Source: Sulfitobacter delicatus
Lineage (GTDB): Bacteria; Pseudomonadota; Alphaproteobacteria; Rhodobacterales; Rhodobacteraceae
Length of the DNA stretch: 64,000 nt
Assembly: GCF_900102535.1 (NCBI RefSeq)
Contig: NZ_FNBP01000001.1
Location: 434,001-498,000, forward strand
Direction of reading: 5' to 3'
The position numbers were made by a program, and so were the translations under genes. Under the pieces are notes generated by a model. That model saw only the letters and a list, made by a program, of their open reading frames with translations, was not told the origin of the DNA and searched no databases. Below, one piece after another: positions 8,621 through 20,483 of this stretch. Within the stretch, counting starts at the first letter, position 1, and the number at the start of each line of letters is the position of its first letter.

Positions 8621-8687
8621 TTTATCCTCGTTCTCAGACGGTTTGGCAAAAACATCACGGAATCGCGATCAACCTGCCTCGCCAGTG

Positions 8688-8719
8688 GTTGCAGGGTGCA
8701 AATACCCTCCCTATATACG
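8688..8719 (+). promoter_or_regulatory. Heat-shock (sigma-32-like) promoter of dnaK
   Basis: GTTG at 8688-8691 and CCTATATACG at 8710-8719 fit the alphaproteobacterial RpoH pattern (CTTG, then CYTATnTnnG). The same bases also read as TTGCAG-17 bp-TATATA, so housekeeping sigma may also use it. It lies about 110 bp before the dnaK start. No CIRCE operator was found nearby. Confidence 0.6.
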
Positions 8720-8828
8720 CTCCGAACCGTCGAAGGCACGTGGCCTTTGATGTCAACAGATCGGGGCAGGATGCCGAAACGGGTCCGCGTCTCGTGTCAT
8801 CGCCTTGGATTTAAAGAGGGATCGAAAC

Positions 8829-10751
8829 ATGTCCAAAGTAATCGGTATTGACCTTGGAACCACTAACAGCTGCATCGCCATCATGGACGGCAGCCAGCCT
8901 CGCGTGATCGAAAACGCAGAAGGCGCACGTACAACCCCGTCGATCGTCGCATTCACTGACGATGAACGTCTGGTCGGCCAGCCGGCGAAACGCCAGGCCG
9001 TCACCAACCCGGAAAACACAGTCTTTGGCGTTAAGCGCCTGATCGGCCGCCGCAATGACGACGCGGATCTGGCCAAAGACAAAAAGAACATGCCGTTCAA
9101 CGTCATCGACGGCGGCAACGGCGACGCATGGGTCGAAGCCAAAGGTGAGAAATACTCCCCGAGCCAAATTTCGGCCTTCATCTTGGGTAAGATGAAAGAG
9201 ACCGCAGAAAGCTATCTGGGTGAGGAAGTATCGCAAGCGGTTATCACCGTGCCTGCATACTTTAACGACGCCCAGCGTCAGGCGACCAAAGACGCCGGTA
9301 AGATCGCTGGCCTCGAAGTGCTGCGGATCATCAACGAGCCGACAGCTGCCGCGCTGGCTTACGGCCTCGACAAAGAGAACACGCAAACCATCGCGGTCTA
9401 TGACCTTGGCGGCGGTACCTTCGACGTGACCATTCTTGAGATCGACGACGGTCTGTTCGAAGTGAAATCCACCAACGGCGACACTTTCCTCGGTGGTGAA
9501 GACTTTGACATGCGCATCGTCAACTACCTTGCCGATGAGTTCAAAAAGGCCAACGGCGTTGACCTGACGCAGGACAAGATGGCCCTGCAGCGTCTGAAAG
9601 AAGCGGCCGAGAAAGCGAAGATCGAGCTTTCTTCCTCCAGCCAGACCGAGATCAACCAGCCCTTCATCTCGATGGGCAAAGACGGCTCGCCGCTGCACAT
9701 GGTCATGAAGCTGACCCGCGCCAAGCTGGAAAGCCTCGTGGGCGATCTGATCAAAGCGTCGATGAAGCCCTGCGCCGCAGCGCTGAAGGATGCGGGTCTG
9801 TCCGCCTCTGACATCGACGAAGTTGTTCTGGTCGGTGGTATGACCCGGATGCCGAAAGTCGCGGAAGAAGTGACCAAGTTCTTCGGTAAAGAGCCGCACA
9901 AGGGTGTGAACCCGGACGAAGTTGTGGCCCTTGGTGCCGCCATTCAGGCCGGTGTCCTGCAAGGCGACGTGAAGGACGTGGTCCTGCTCGACGTGACCCC
10001 GCTTTCCTTGGGCATCGAGACCCTCGGTGGTGTCTTCACCCGCCTGATCGACCGCAACACGACGATCCCGACGAAGAAGTCTCAGGTCTTCTCGACCGCC
10101 GAGGACAACCAGAACGCCGTGACCATTCGGGTCTTCCAAGGTGAGCGCGAAATGGCATCTGACAACAAGATGCTTGGCGCCTTCAACCTTGAGAACATCC
10201 CGCCTGCACCGCGCGGCATGCCGCAGATCGAAGTGACCTTCGACATCGACGCCAACGGCATCGTGTCTGTCGGCGCGCTCGACAAAGGCACCGGCAAAGA
10301 GCAGAAGATCACGATCCAAGCATCGGGTGGTCTGTCGGACGACGACATCGAAAAGATGGTCAAGGACGCCGAAGAGAACGCAGAAGCCGACAAGGCTCGC
10401 CGCGAACTCGTCGACGCCAAGAACCAGGCGGAATCGCTGATCCACTCGACCGAAAAGTCGATGGAAGAGCACTCCGACAAGGTTGACCCGACCACCGTCG
10501 AAGCGATCGAACTGGCCATTGCCGCGTTGAAAGACGAACTGGAAACCGACAACGCCGACAAGATCAAGTCCGGCATCCAGAACGTGACCGAAGCCGCCAT
10601 GAAACTGGGCGAAGCCATCTACAAGGCTGCTCAGGACGAAGGTGGCAACGACGACACGGCACAGCCTTCGGATGCTCAGCAAGCTCAGGGTGGCGATGAC
10701 GACATCCTGGACGCCGAGTTCGAAGATCTGGACGACGACAAGCGCGCGTGA
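8829..10751 (+). CDS. dnaK: Molecular chaperone DnaK (Hsp70)
   Basis: ATP-driven Hsp70 chaperone of the cytosol, working with DnaJ and GrpE (both in this window). [18 protein letters not shown] opens the ATPase domain, followed by [21 protein letters not shown], the [12 protein letters not shown] phosphate loop and [13 protein letters not shown]. The substrate domain begins after the [14 protein letters not shown] linker region, and the tail is acidic ([18 protein letters not shown]). I place the start at the ATG at 8829 (640 residues), where AGAGGGATCGAAAC precedes MSKVIG. The in-frame ATG at 8805 only adds eight non-conserved residues. dnaJ follows after an 80-bp gap with a hairpin. Confidence 0.99.
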   Translation: MSKVIGIDLGTTNSCIAIMDGSQPRVIENAEGARTTPSIVAFTDDERLVGQPAKRQAVTNPENTVFGVKRLIGRRNDDADLAKDKKNMPFNVIDGGNGDAWVEAKGEKYSPSQISAFILGKMKETAESYLGEEVSQAVITVPAYFNDAQRQATKDAGKIAGLEVLRIINEPTAAALAYGLDKENTQTIAVYDLGGGTFDVTILEIDDGLFEVKSTNGDTFLGGEDFDMRIVNYLADEFKKANGVDLTQDKMALQRLKEAAEKAKIELSSSSQTEINQPFISMGKDGSPLHMVMKLTRAKLESLVGDLIKASMKPCAAALKDAGLSASDIDEVVLVGGMTRMPKVAEEVTKFFGKEPHKGVNPDEVVALGAAIQAGVLQGDVKDVVLLDVTPLSLGIETLGGVFTRLIDRNTTIPTKKSQVFSTAEDNQNAVTIRVFQGEREMASDNKMLGAFNLENIPPAPRGMPQIEVTFDIDANGIVSVGALDKGTGKEQKITIQASGGLSDDDIEKMVKDAEENAEADKARRELVDAKNQAESLIHSTEKSMEEHSDKVDPTTVEAIELAIAALKDELETDNADKIKSGIQNVTEAAMKLGEAIYKAAQDEGGNDDTAQPSDAQQAQGGDDDILDAEFEDLDDDKRA

Positions 10752-10773
10752 GCGTGAAACGGAACCTGTGAAA

Positions 10774-10800
10774 GGGCCGGTCCGTTAGACGGGCCGGCCC
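10774..10800 (+). terminator. GC-rich hairpin between dnaK and dnaJ
   Basis: Arms 10774-10785 and 10789-10800 pair over 12 bp with one G-U type mismatch and a 3-nt loop. There is no U-tract, so it more likely reduces read-through into dnaJ or stabilises the dnaK mRNA end than fully terminates. Confidence 0.5.
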
Positions 10801-10831
10801 ATCACGTTCCAGCGCAGGAGCATGATAACCC

Positions 10832-11986
10832 ATGGCAAAACGTGACTACTACGAGGTGCTTGGCGTTGCCAAAGGGGCCTCTGCCGACGAGATCAAGAAA
10901 GCCTATCGCCGCAAGGTGAAGGACCTTCACCCCGACCGCAACAAAGACAACCCAAAGGCCGAAGCCCAGTTCAAAGAAGTGGGCGAAGCTTATGACGTGC
11001 TGAAAGACGGCGACAAGAAAGCTGCCTATGATCGCTACGGCCACGCCGCCTTCGAAGGTGGCATGGGCGGCGGTCGTCCCGGCGGCGGCATGGGCGGTGG
11101 CCAAGGCGATTTCTCCTCGGCCTTCTCAGATGTCTTCGACGACCTCTTTGGCGACTTTATGGGCCAGCGCGGGGGCGGGGGCGGCGGCGGACGCCGTGCC
11201 GCCCGCGGCGCGGACTTGCGCTACAACCTGCGCATCTCCCTCGAAGACGCCTTCTCGGGCATGCAGAAGTCGATCACCGTGCCAGCGTCGGTACAGTGTG
11301 GCTCCTGTGACGGCTCCGGGGCCGAAGGCGGCGCTGAGCCAACCACCTGCCCCACCTGTTCGGGCATGGGCAAGGTTCGCGCACAGCAGGGCTTCTTTAC
11401 CGTAGAGCGCACCTGCCCGACCTGTTCCGGCATGGGCCAGATCGTAAAAAACCCATGTAAGACATGTCGCGGTGCGGGCCGTGTTGAGAAGGAACGCACG
11501 CTCTCGGTCAACATTCCCGCCGGTGTCGAAACCGGCACACGGATCCGGCTTGCCGGTGAAGGCGAAGCGGGGATGCGCGGTGGGCCGTCGGGCGATCTCT
11601 ATATCTTCATCGAAGTGACGGACCACGAGCTTTTCGAGCGCGACGGGCCGAACCTCTTCTGCCGTGTGCCAGTTTCCATGAGCACGGCGGCTCTGGGCGG
11701 CAATATCGAAGTGCCGACGATCGATGGTGGCCGTGGCCGCGTGCAGATCCCGGCGGGTAGCCAGTCTGGCCGTCAGATGCGCCTGCGGGGCAAAGGCATG
11801 CCCCCTCTGCGCGGCGGTGGCGTTGGCGATATGATTATCGAATTGGCGGTGGAGACACCGGTCAACCTGACCAACCGTCAGAAAGAATTGCTGCGGGAGT
11901 TTGAGGGCGAAGCCCAGAACAACAACCCCGAGAGCAGCAACTTCTTTTCCTCGGTCAAATCCTTCTGGGATTCGATGAAGGGCTAA
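10832..11986 (+). CDS. dnaJ: Molecular chaperone DnaJ (type I Hsp40)
   Basis: Co-chaperone that delivers substrates to DnaK and stimulates its ATPase. The 384 residues comprise a J domain with the HPD tripeptide (VKDLHPDRN near residue 30), a Gly/Phe-rich linker with a GGGGGGG run, a zinc domain and a C-terminal substrate domain. The four zinc repeats are [24 protein letters not shown] and CKTCRGAG, all intact. AGGAG lies 12 bp before the start. Transcription probably comes from the dnaK promoter. A 26-bp inverted repeat follows the stop. Confidence 0.98.
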   Translation: MAKRDYYEVLGVAKGASADEIKKAYRRKVKDLHPDRNKDNPKAEAQFKEVGEAYDVLKDGDKKAAYDRYGHAAFEGGMGGGRPGGGMGGGQGDFSSAFSDVFDDLFGDFMGQRGGGGGGGRRAARGADLRYNLRISLEDAFSGMQKSITVPASVQCGSCDGSGAEGGAEPTTCPTCSGMGKVRAQQGFFTVERTCPTCSGMGQIVKNPCKTCRGAGRVEKERTLSVNIPAGVETGTRIRLAGEGEAGMRGGPSGDLYIFIEVTDHELFERDGPNLFCRVPVSMSTAALGGNIEVPTIDGGRGRVQIPAGSQSGRQMRLRGKGMPPLRGGGVGDMIIELAVETPVNLTNRQKELLREFEGEAQNNNPESSNFFSSVKSFWDSMKG

Positions 11987-11994
11987 AAATGGAC

Positions 11995-12020
11995 GGGTGG
12001 AGCGCTATGGCGGTCCACCC
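11995..12020 (+). terminator. Hairpin after dnaJ
   Basis: GGGTGGA (11995-12001) and TCCACCC (12014-12020) are perfect inverted repeats with further partial pairing inside. They start 9 bp after the dnaJ stop. There is no U-tract, so the terminator role is tentative. Confidence 0.4.
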
Positions 12021-12073
12021 AACCCCCTGAGTTCGGTTCACTTTTTCTTGGTAAAGTAGAATTTAAAGCTCTG

Positions 12074-12089
12074 TTAACCAAATCCTAAC
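12074..12089 (+). promoter_or_regulatory. CtrA-like binding site upstream of radC
   Basis: TTAA at 12074-12077, seven bases, then CTAAC at 12085-12089: one mismatch to the alphaproteobacterial CtrA consensus TTAA-N7-TTAAC. It lies 23 bp before the radC start, where a regulator could act directly on the promoter. Confidence 0.4.
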
Positions 12090-12111
12090 CAAGTTATCCC
12101 ACCCTGCGGGC

Positions 12112-12873
12112 ATGACCCGTGCGCCCACAACACTCGCTGACCAGCCACTGCCCTTTCTGATGAAGAATGGGGAGAAACTGCCGTCTAATGGGTCAAAGCA
12201 GCCGTCTTACCTCGTCGACCACCGCCAAAGGCTCCGCAGCCGCTTTATGCAGGGCGGTGCCGCCGCCATGCCGGATTATGAACTTCTTGAACTCGTCCTC
12301 TTTCGCGCCATTCCGCGGCGCGATGTCAAACCACTCGCGCGCGCTCTGATGGATCGGTTTGGCGATTTTAACAGGGTCATTACGGCACCCGCTTCGCGCC
12401 TGCGTGACGTAAAAGGTGTCGGTGAAGCTGTGGTTGCTGAGCTGAAGATTGTCGAGGCCGCGGCCCAGCGGCTGGCGCGCGCAAAGGTGCTGCAAAAACA
12501 TGTTGTCTCAAGCTGGGATGCGCTGCTCGACTACTGCCATACCACAATGGCGCATTTGGAGACGGAGCAATTTCGCGTGCTCTATCTCGACCGTAAGAAC
12601 ATCCTGATCGCGGATGAGGAACAGGCCAAAGGCACCGTTGACCACGTTCCGGTCTATCCTCGCGAAGTCGCCAAACGCGCATTGGAATTAAACGCCAGCG
12701 CGCTCATCCTCGTGCATAATCACCCTTCGGGTGACCCGAGCCCATCACGCGCAGATATCGACATGACCCAACAGGTCGCGGCGGCCTGTGACGCTCTGAG
12801 CCTCTCGCTCTATGACCATCTGATCATTGGCAAATCCCGCGAACTGAGCTTCCGCAGCGAAGGCTATATCTAG
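12112..12873 (+). CDS. radC: RadC family (JAMM/MPN+) DNA repair-associated protein
   Basis: A 253-residue member of the RadC family, which is induced with DNA uptake and repair genes in several bacteria but has no firmly proven reaction. A helix-hairpin-helix segment (LRDVKGVGEAVVAELK, about 97-112) precedes the JAMM metalloprotease-like domain, whose HNHPSGDPSPSRAD motif is at 202-215 (H202, H204 and D215 as zinc ligands). The ATG at 12112 has only a weak GCGGG upstream. The site TTAA-N7-CTAAC just before it suggests CtrA control. The gene converges on the next one with a 7-bp gap. Confidence 0.95.
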   Translation: MTRAPTTLADQPLPFLMKNGEKLPSNGSKQPSYLVDHRQRLRSRFMQGGAAAMPDYELLELVLFRAIPRRDVKPLARALMDRFGDFNRVITAPASRLRDVKGVGEAVVAELKIVEAAAQRLARAKVLQKHVVSSWDALLDYCHTTMAHLETEQFRVLYLDRKNILIADEEQAKGTVDHVPVYPREVAKRALELNASALILVHNHPSGDPSPSRADIDMTQQVAAACDALSLSLYDHLIIGKSRELSFRSEGYI

Positions 12874-12880
12874 CCGTACT

Positions 12881-14440
12881 TCAGCGCACCCAAACCTCAA
12901 CGCGGCGGTTGGCCTGACGGCCCCATTCGCTGTCATCACAGGCCATAGGCATCGCCTCGCCAAAAGCATCCACACGCAGGTCGATCCGCGACAGGTTGGC
13001 TGTGACCGCAGCGGCAGACACCGCACGGCGCACCGCTTCCGCCCGCCGCAGTGCGATGTCACGGTTTGCCCGTGCCGCACCCTCACCATCACTGAAGCCC
13101 ACGAACATGAGACGCCGCGCGTCATACTGTCCCTGTTCCATCGCACGCGCCAATTGCTGCACATTCGATCGCGACTGCGCATCAAGACGGATGGAGCCTG
13201 CCTCAAAGCGGAAAGACGTGGTCAAACGCGCCATCGGGACAAGCGTCGACGTCATACGCTGCAGTTCTTCCAAAGGTGTCTCACCGCCTGCCACGATGAT
13301 CGCGTTGGCAAAGCGGTTGCCCTGTTCCTCGATCGGAATCTCCTCCGGCGCCTGATCGACAAACCCGGCACGACGAATAACAATTTGCGCCGCCGGACTG
13401 CGGGTAAAGGCGAGGAACTCGCGCATGATCAAGGGCAACCGACGAGCTGGGAAGTAGAGGAACATGGGCGCTGTGAGTGGGTAGTCTTCGGTCTTGATAG
13501 TCCGCCGCGCTGCGTCCAGCGCGAAACCGCAATTGCCACCTAAAGTAAGCACCTCCGTCCCCCTGTGTTCGGCATAGCTGGTGATACCAATCGCGAAAGC
13601 ATCCCGCTCGACTGCGTCGGTTAGGTCATCCGGCAAGGCATGGCGCGTAACGTCTGGCGCAAGCTCCAGCCCGGCAGGCGCGAGAACTTGGTCAAAAATT
13701 GCTTGGCTCAAGCCACTGCGTTCGTTCGGAAGGTGAAGCGAGATCGGCGCATCCGGCCCGCCCAACCTCTGCCAATTATTGATCTCGCCCGCAAAGACCC
13801 GTGCCAACGTCTGCGGTGAAATTTGCTTTACCGGGTTCGCTGGCGCCACAACAGGGACTACGGCGTCGAGGGCCAGGACCCGGCTGCGGTTCACGCCTGT
13901 TAGATCGCCCAGACCGGCTTCGCGGGCGTTGATGCGTTCCTCGCGTCGTACCTCGCGCAGGGCCATCACGATGTCGGCTTCATCGGCCAATAGATCGGCA
14001 AAGCCTTCGTCAGTATTGCTTGCGCGAAAGTCGAACCGGGCGGCAAGCTTCCCGTTATCTTCGCGGGACAGGAGCAGCGTGAACCGCCCTTCCTCGCCTT
14101 CTTCCCGGTCCAGCTTGTAGCCTTGGCGCGCGGCAAACGCTTCGACTAAGGCGGGCATCAGTACCGCCCCCACCGTCGCTGAGCCTGACAGCCGCGCTTC
14201 GGCTACGAAGTCAGCGAGGCTGGGACACCCCGGCCCTGCACAGGAGACGCCGCTGCTATCGACCGTGAGTTCGCCATATTCGGTTTCGACGCGGTAGAAC
14301 TCCCCGTCAAAGCCGAGGAGTGTACCGCTCAACTCGACACTACCATCGCGCGAGGTCAGCGCGACGTCCTGCGCCGCGAGCGTTCCTGCCGTAAAAAGCA
14401 AAAGTGCGGCGTAGATCGCCGCACGTTTCAACCCGTTCAT
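12881..14440 (-). CDS. PstS-like substrate-binding domain fused to OmpA domain
   Basis: A 519-residue secreted protein with a signal peptide ending in GTLAAQ at about 23. Residues 90-370 resemble a phosphate-type periplasmic binding protein: LARVFAGEINNWQRLGG is the classic PstS element and PLTAPMFLYFP another. The C-terminal 110 residues form an OmpA-type peptidoglycan-binding domain with FVGFSDGEGAARANRDIALRRAEAVR and the closing NRRVEVWVR. The fusion implies a ligand sensor or carrier tethered to the cell wall. No transporter gene is adjacent. The next gene on the same strand begins 20 bp upstream. The ligand is unknown. Confidence 0.88.
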   Translation of the reverse strand: MNGLKRAAIYAALLLFTAGTLAAQDVALTSRDGSVELSGTLLGFDGEFYRVETEYGELTVDSSGVSCAGPGCPSLADFVAEARLSGSATVGAVLMPALVEAFAARQGYKLDREEGEEGRFTLLLSREDNGKLAARFDFRASNTDEGFADLLADEADIVMALREVRREERINAREAGLGDLTGVNRSRVLALDAVVPVVAPANPVKQISPQTLARVFAGEINNWQRLGGPDAPISLHLPNERSGLSQAIFDQVLAPAGLELAPDVTRHALPDDLTDAVERDAFAIGITSYAEHRGTEVLTLGGNCGFALDAARRTIKTEDYPLTAPMFLYFPARRLPLIMREFLAFTRSPAAQIVIRRAGFVDQAPEEIPIEEQGNRFANAIIVAGGETPLEELQRMTSTLVPMARLTTSFRFEAGSIRLDAQSRSNVQQLARAMEQGQYDARRLMFVGFSDGEGAARANRDIALRRAEAVRRAVSAAAVTANLSRIDLRVDAFGEAMPMACDDSEWGRQANRRVEVWVR

Positions 14441-14459
14441 GTGAGCCCACCCGGTTGCG

Positions 14460-15422
14460 TCAGTTCTGCGCGACTTTCAGGTCTTGGAGCAGATTATTCA
14501 ACACCAGAAAGTTGCCAACCGCGTCACATTCCGGAACTGCCAGTGTCAGGTTCTGGGTTTCAATCTTATCGCTGTCGCGCAATTCCAAAGCCTGCGCTTC
14601 GATCTCCAAGCCGCAATTGGCCTCGCTGACCTCCGCCTCAACGCTCAGCGCGACTGTGCCACCGTGCGTACTGGCCGCAGCCGGGAAACTATAGACCTCT
14701 GCCATCAGCGGCTCTGCGGCCTCTGTATTGCCATTGCGGGTGATGAAGCCACCCTCGCCGGTGACAGCGGCGGCCATATCGCGCGGCGCACCAGACCAGA
14801 CGTGACCCTTATCGCCGTAATCGGCGCCAAACTCGCGGGCATGAATTTCGAAACCAGCCTCGCCCTTCCACTGCAGAACCACACGGTGGTAGTCCGACAG
14901 TTCCGGCACACTGGTCTGCGCAACAGCCCCGTCCCCGTTGCTGAAAGCGAGGATAAAGACGGCTTCTTGCGCCAACGCCGGAACTGTAACGACGAGTTGC
15001 CCCTGATCATCCGTTGTCTCGGTGAAAATCATTCCGTTGTGATGTACGGTCAGCCGTTCGTTAGGCAGACAATTGGCGTCCAGCGCCAGCTTGACCATCG
15101 CAGCAGCAACAGGGCGCGCCTCGGCGGTGATTTCGCAGGCAGGCGCCACGGCACTATGGCTCTCCGGTGCAGGCGGCAGGCTTTGCGGTGCGGAAGCTTT
15201 AACAACCTGCGCATCTGTTTCTGGAAGAGCGATCTCGCTGTCGAATTCCGCGGAAGTGAGAGTGATCCCCTCGACCTCAAGCAAGGCACCATTGTCTGCA
15301 ACCGGCAGGCCACTCGCACCATAGCGTTGTTCCGCAACTTCGGAGTGCTGCATTACAAAGCCGATGCCGACAGCACAGGCCAGCGTTCCGACGGCGGTCA
15401 GGATTTCTTTGGTGCGCTTCAT
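14460..15422 (-). CDS. Uncharacterised membrane-anchored protein downstream of secA
   Basis: A 320-residue protein with an N-terminal hydrophobic anchor (about 7-23, EILTAVGTLACAVGIGFVM) and a periplasmic remainder. Four or more cysteines (AVAPACEIT, LDANCLPNE, EANCGLEIE, AVPECDAVG) suggest two disulfides. The domain is predominantly beta by eye, and no known family motif is recognised. Homologues next to secA in this family are sometimes loosely labelled translocase, but nothing in the sequence supports that. The ATG at 15422 is preceded by GGAGGAGACCTGTC. That site lies in one arm of an inverted repeat. The neighbour after it is the PstS-OmpA fusion, 20 bp on. Confidence 0.8.
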   Translation of the reverse strand: MKRTKEILTAVGTLACAVGIGFVMQHSEVAEQRYGASGLPVADNGALLEVEGITLTSAEFDSEIALPETDAQVVKASAPQSLPPAPESHSAVAPACEITAEARPVAAAMVKLALDANCLPNERLTVHHNGMIFTETTDDQGQLVVTVPALAQEAVFILAFSNGDGAVAQTSVPELSDYHRVVLQWKGEAGFEIHAREFGADYGDKGHVWSGAPRDMAAAVTGEGGFITRNGNTEAAEPLMAEVYSFPAAASTHGGTVALSVEAEVSEANCGLEIEAQALELRDSDKIETQNLTLAVPECDAVGNFLVLNNLLQDLKVAQN

Positions 15423-15423
15423 G

Positions 15424-15458
15424 ACAGGTCTCCTCCAACGGAATCGTTGGAGACCTGT
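15424..15458 (-). promoter_or_regulatory. Hairpin covering the ribosome binding site of the gene after secA
   Basis: Read as minus-strand RNA, ACAGGUCUCC (15458-15449) pairs with GGAGACCUGU (15433-15424). An inner AACG/CGUU stem closes a 4-nt loop, and three bases bulge on the 3' side. The 3' arm contains the Shine-Dalgarno sequence of the gene starting at 15422, and the AUG follows one base later. It could be a translational switch, or alternatively a protein operator or the secA terminator. Confidence 0.55.
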
Positions 15459-15470
15459 ATGGCGCGGGAT

Positions 15471-15491
15471 CAGGGCCGGGGTATGGCCCTG
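15471..15491 (-). terminator. Hairpin 3' of secA
   Basis: CAGGGCC (15471-15477) and GGCCCTG (15485-15491) form a perfect 7-bp stem with a 7-nt loop, 35 bp after the secA stop. There is no U-tract. Confidence 0.35.
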
Positions 15492-15525
15492 AAAAGCCAA
15501 GTTATGGGCGAAATAGTGGCGGCCC

Positions 15526-18228
<2,703 letters not shown>

Positions 18229-18401
18229 GTAATCTCCCGCCGAAGTTATGATGTCTTGCGCCGATCTGGTTGCCGAGCGCCATGGCAGCCCATAGATAGT
18301 GAGTGAGCCCGCGCCTCTCAGCGCCATAAGGCGATGTAAGGGGCGTGCCATACACTGTCAATGTAGCAGCCTTGCTACGAACGAAGCGATTGGACCCAAC
18401 C

Positions 18402-19250
18402 ATGCAAAAACCCCTCACTTTTCTGTCGTCTTTGGCGCTTGCCGCCGCGGTGGCCCTTCCTGTGGCCGCGCAGGACGAACCGGGTGTCGACACGGTTGTT
18501 GCCACGGTCAACGACACTGAGATCACCCTCGGGCACATGATGGTGGCCCGCGCCACCCTGCCCCAGCAATACCAGCAGCTGCCCGACGAGGTGCTGTTCA
18601 AAGGCATCCTTGACCAGTTGGTGCAGCAAACAGCGCTGGCCGACAGCTTTACCGGTGAGTTGCCGCCGCGCGTCACCCTTTCGATCGAAAACGAAACCCG
18701 CTCGCTGACCGCCGGCGAAGCCGTTGAAGGCATCATGGCCGAAGCGGTGAGCGAGGAAGAACTGCAAGCAGCCTATGACGCGCAGTACAAAGACGCCGAG
18801 CCCGGTCAGGAATTCAACGCCTCGCATATCCTTGTCGAGACTGAAGAAGAAGCCAAAGCCATCAAAGAAGAGATCGACGGCGGTGCCGACTTTGCCGAAG
18901 TCGCGCGGGAAAAATCGACCGGCCCCTCCGGCCCCGGTGGCGGTTCGCTCGGTTGGTTTGGCCCCGGCATGATGGTGCCTGAGTTCGAAGAAGCCGTCGC
19001 AGGCATGGAAGCCGGTGCTGTCTCCGATCCGGTCGAAACGCAGTTCGGCTGGCATGTCATCAAGCTCAATGAAACCCGCACGACTGACGCGCCCGAGCTT
19101 GCCGACGTGCGCGAGGAACTGGAAACCCAAGTCCGCCAGACCAAAGTGCAAGAAGCTATCGAAGGCTTGACCGAAGAGGCTGATGTAGACCGCAGCGGTG
19201 CCGAAGGCATCGACCCTTCCATCCTCAAGAACACCGAATGGCTGAACTGA
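18402..19250 (+). CDS. Periplasmic parvulin-type peptidyl-prolyl isomerase
   Basis: A 282-residue secreted folding catalyst. The signal peptide covers the first ~24 residues (MQKPLTFLSSLALAAAVALPVAAQ). A SurA/PrsA-like N-terminal chaperone region follows, then a rotamase domain with NASHILVETEEEAKAI, the glycine-rich PSGPGGGSLGWFGPGMMVPEF and QFGWHVIKL. These are typical for parvulins. I chose the ATG at 18402, since only it gives a proper signal peptide. It is divergent from secA, so export and folding genes are neighbours. argJ begins 3 bp after its stop. Confidence 0.95.
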   Translation: MQKPLTFLSSLALAAAVALPVAAQDEPGVDTVVATVNDTEITLGHMMVARATLPQQYQQLPDEVLFKGILDQLVQQTALADSFTGELPPRVTLSIENETRSLTAGEAVEGIMAEAVSEEELQAAYDAQYKDAEPGQEFNASHILVETEEEAKAIKEEIDGGADFAEVAREKSTGPSGPGGGSLGWFGPGMMVPEFEEAVAGMEAGAVSDPVETQFGWHVIKLNETRTTDAPELADVREELETQVRQTKVQEAIEGLTEEADVDRSGAEGIDPSILKNTEWLN

Positions 19251-19253
19251 CCC

Positions 19254-20480
19254 ATGGGTAAATCACTGGCTGTCTCGCCGCTCGCCCCGGCCCGTTTTCC
19301 CGATCTGCCGGTCATTGACGGCGTGACATTTGCCACCATCGCAGCCGGGGTCCGCTATCAGGGCCGCACGGATGTGATGTTGGCAAAGCTGGCACCGGGC
19401 AGTGCTGTGGCCGGAGCGTTCACCCGCTCCGCCACCCGCGCGGCCCCGGTGCTGGACTGCCAGGCAAAAATCGGCGGCGCCTCAAATGAAGGCGCTGCCA
19501 TCGTGGTGAACTCCGGCAATGCCAATGCCTTTACCGGACGGGGCGGCATCGACGCCGTAGAGGCCATCACCGCCGCCGCTGCCGAGGTTTGCGGCGTACC
19601 GCAGGCCCGGGTCTTTACCTCTTCCACCGGGGTGATCGGGGAGCCGCTGCCGCATGAGCGCATTACCGACGCCCTTGGCGAGCTGCACGCAAGCCTGAGC
19701 CCATCAGGCATCGCAGATGCGGCCAAGGCGATCATGACGACCGATACCTTTCCCAAAGGCGCCAGCGCCACTGTGGAAGTTGACGGTAGGACCGTTTCTA
19801 TCGCCGGCATCGCGAAGGGTTCGGGGATGATCGCCCCCGACATGGCCACGATGCTGGTCTATATCTTTACCGACGCGCAGATCGATCAGGACAAGCTTCA
19901 GCACCGGCTGTCGACCCACACGGAGAGCACATTCAACTGCATCACCGTGGACAGCGACACCTCCACGTCCGACGCGCTTATCATGGCCGCCACGGGCGCC
20001 TCCGGGGTCGATGTTTCGGATAACGAGGACTTCGACGCGGCGCTGCGCGGCGTAATGCTCGATCTGGCCCATCAGGTGGTCAAGGACGGCGAAGGCGCCA
20101 GCAAATTTGTTGAGATCGCCGTGACCGGGGCGAGCAATGACGACGACGCCAAGACGCACGCCCTCGCGATTGCCAACTCCCCTCTGATCAAAACAGCAAT
20201 TGCCGGCGAAGACCCGAACTGGGGCCGTGTTGTCATGGCCATCGGCAAGTCGGGCGCAGCCGCCGACCGTGACCGCCTGTCGATCCGCTTTGGCGATGTC
20301 GAAGTCGCCCGCGACGGATGGCGCAGCCCGGATTACTCCGAAGAGGCCGCAGCCGCGCATATGCAGGGCGAAAATATCGTCATCGGCGTCGACCTGGGGC
20401 TGGGCGAAGGAACCTGCACCGTTTGGACCTGCGACCTGACACACGGCTATATCGACATTAACGCCGATTATCGGTCCTAA
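19254..20480 (+). CDS. argJ: Bifunctional glutamate N-acetyltransferase / N-acetylglutamate synthase
   Basis: Recycles the acetyl group in arginine synthesis by moving it from N-acetylornithine to glutamate. Many ArgJ proteins also acetylate glutamate from acetyl-CoA. The 408-residue precursor cuts itself before the nucleophilic threonine in IAPDMATML (T199). TSSTGVIGEPLP and the C-terminal DLGLGEGTCTVWTCDLTHGYIDINADYRS-type ending are family hallmarks. It sits 3 bp after the PPIase stop and 3 bp before mutT, so the three are co-transcribed. argG lies elsewhere in the window at 49.6 kb. Confidence 0.97.
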   Translation: MGKSLAVSPLAPARFPDLPVIDGVTFATIAAGVRYQGRTDVMLAKLAPGSAVAGAFTRSATRAAPVLDCQAKIGGASNEGAAIVVNSGNANAFTGRGGIDAVEAITAAAAEVCGVPQARVFTSSTGVIGEPLPHERITDALGELHASLSPSGIADAAKAIMTTDTFPKGASATVEVDGRTVSIAGIAKGSGMIAPDMATMLVYIFTDAQIDQDKLQHRLSTHTESTFNCITVDSDTSTSDALIMAATGASGVDVSDNEDFDAALRGVMLDLAHQVVKDGEGASKFVEIAVTGASNDDDAKTHALAIANSPLIKTAIAGEDPNWGRVVMAIGKSGAAADRDRLSIRFGDVEVARDGWRSPDYSEEAAAAHMQGENIVIGVDLGLGEGTCTVWTCDLTHGYIDINADYRS

Positions 20481-20483
20481 GCG

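Noticed and set aside
8811..10682. A 623-codon open frame antisense to dnaK
   Set aside because: Long antisense frames are expected over GC-rich, codon-biased genes; it has no ribosome site and dnaK is certain. The same holds for long frames opposite secA, infB, nusA and argG.
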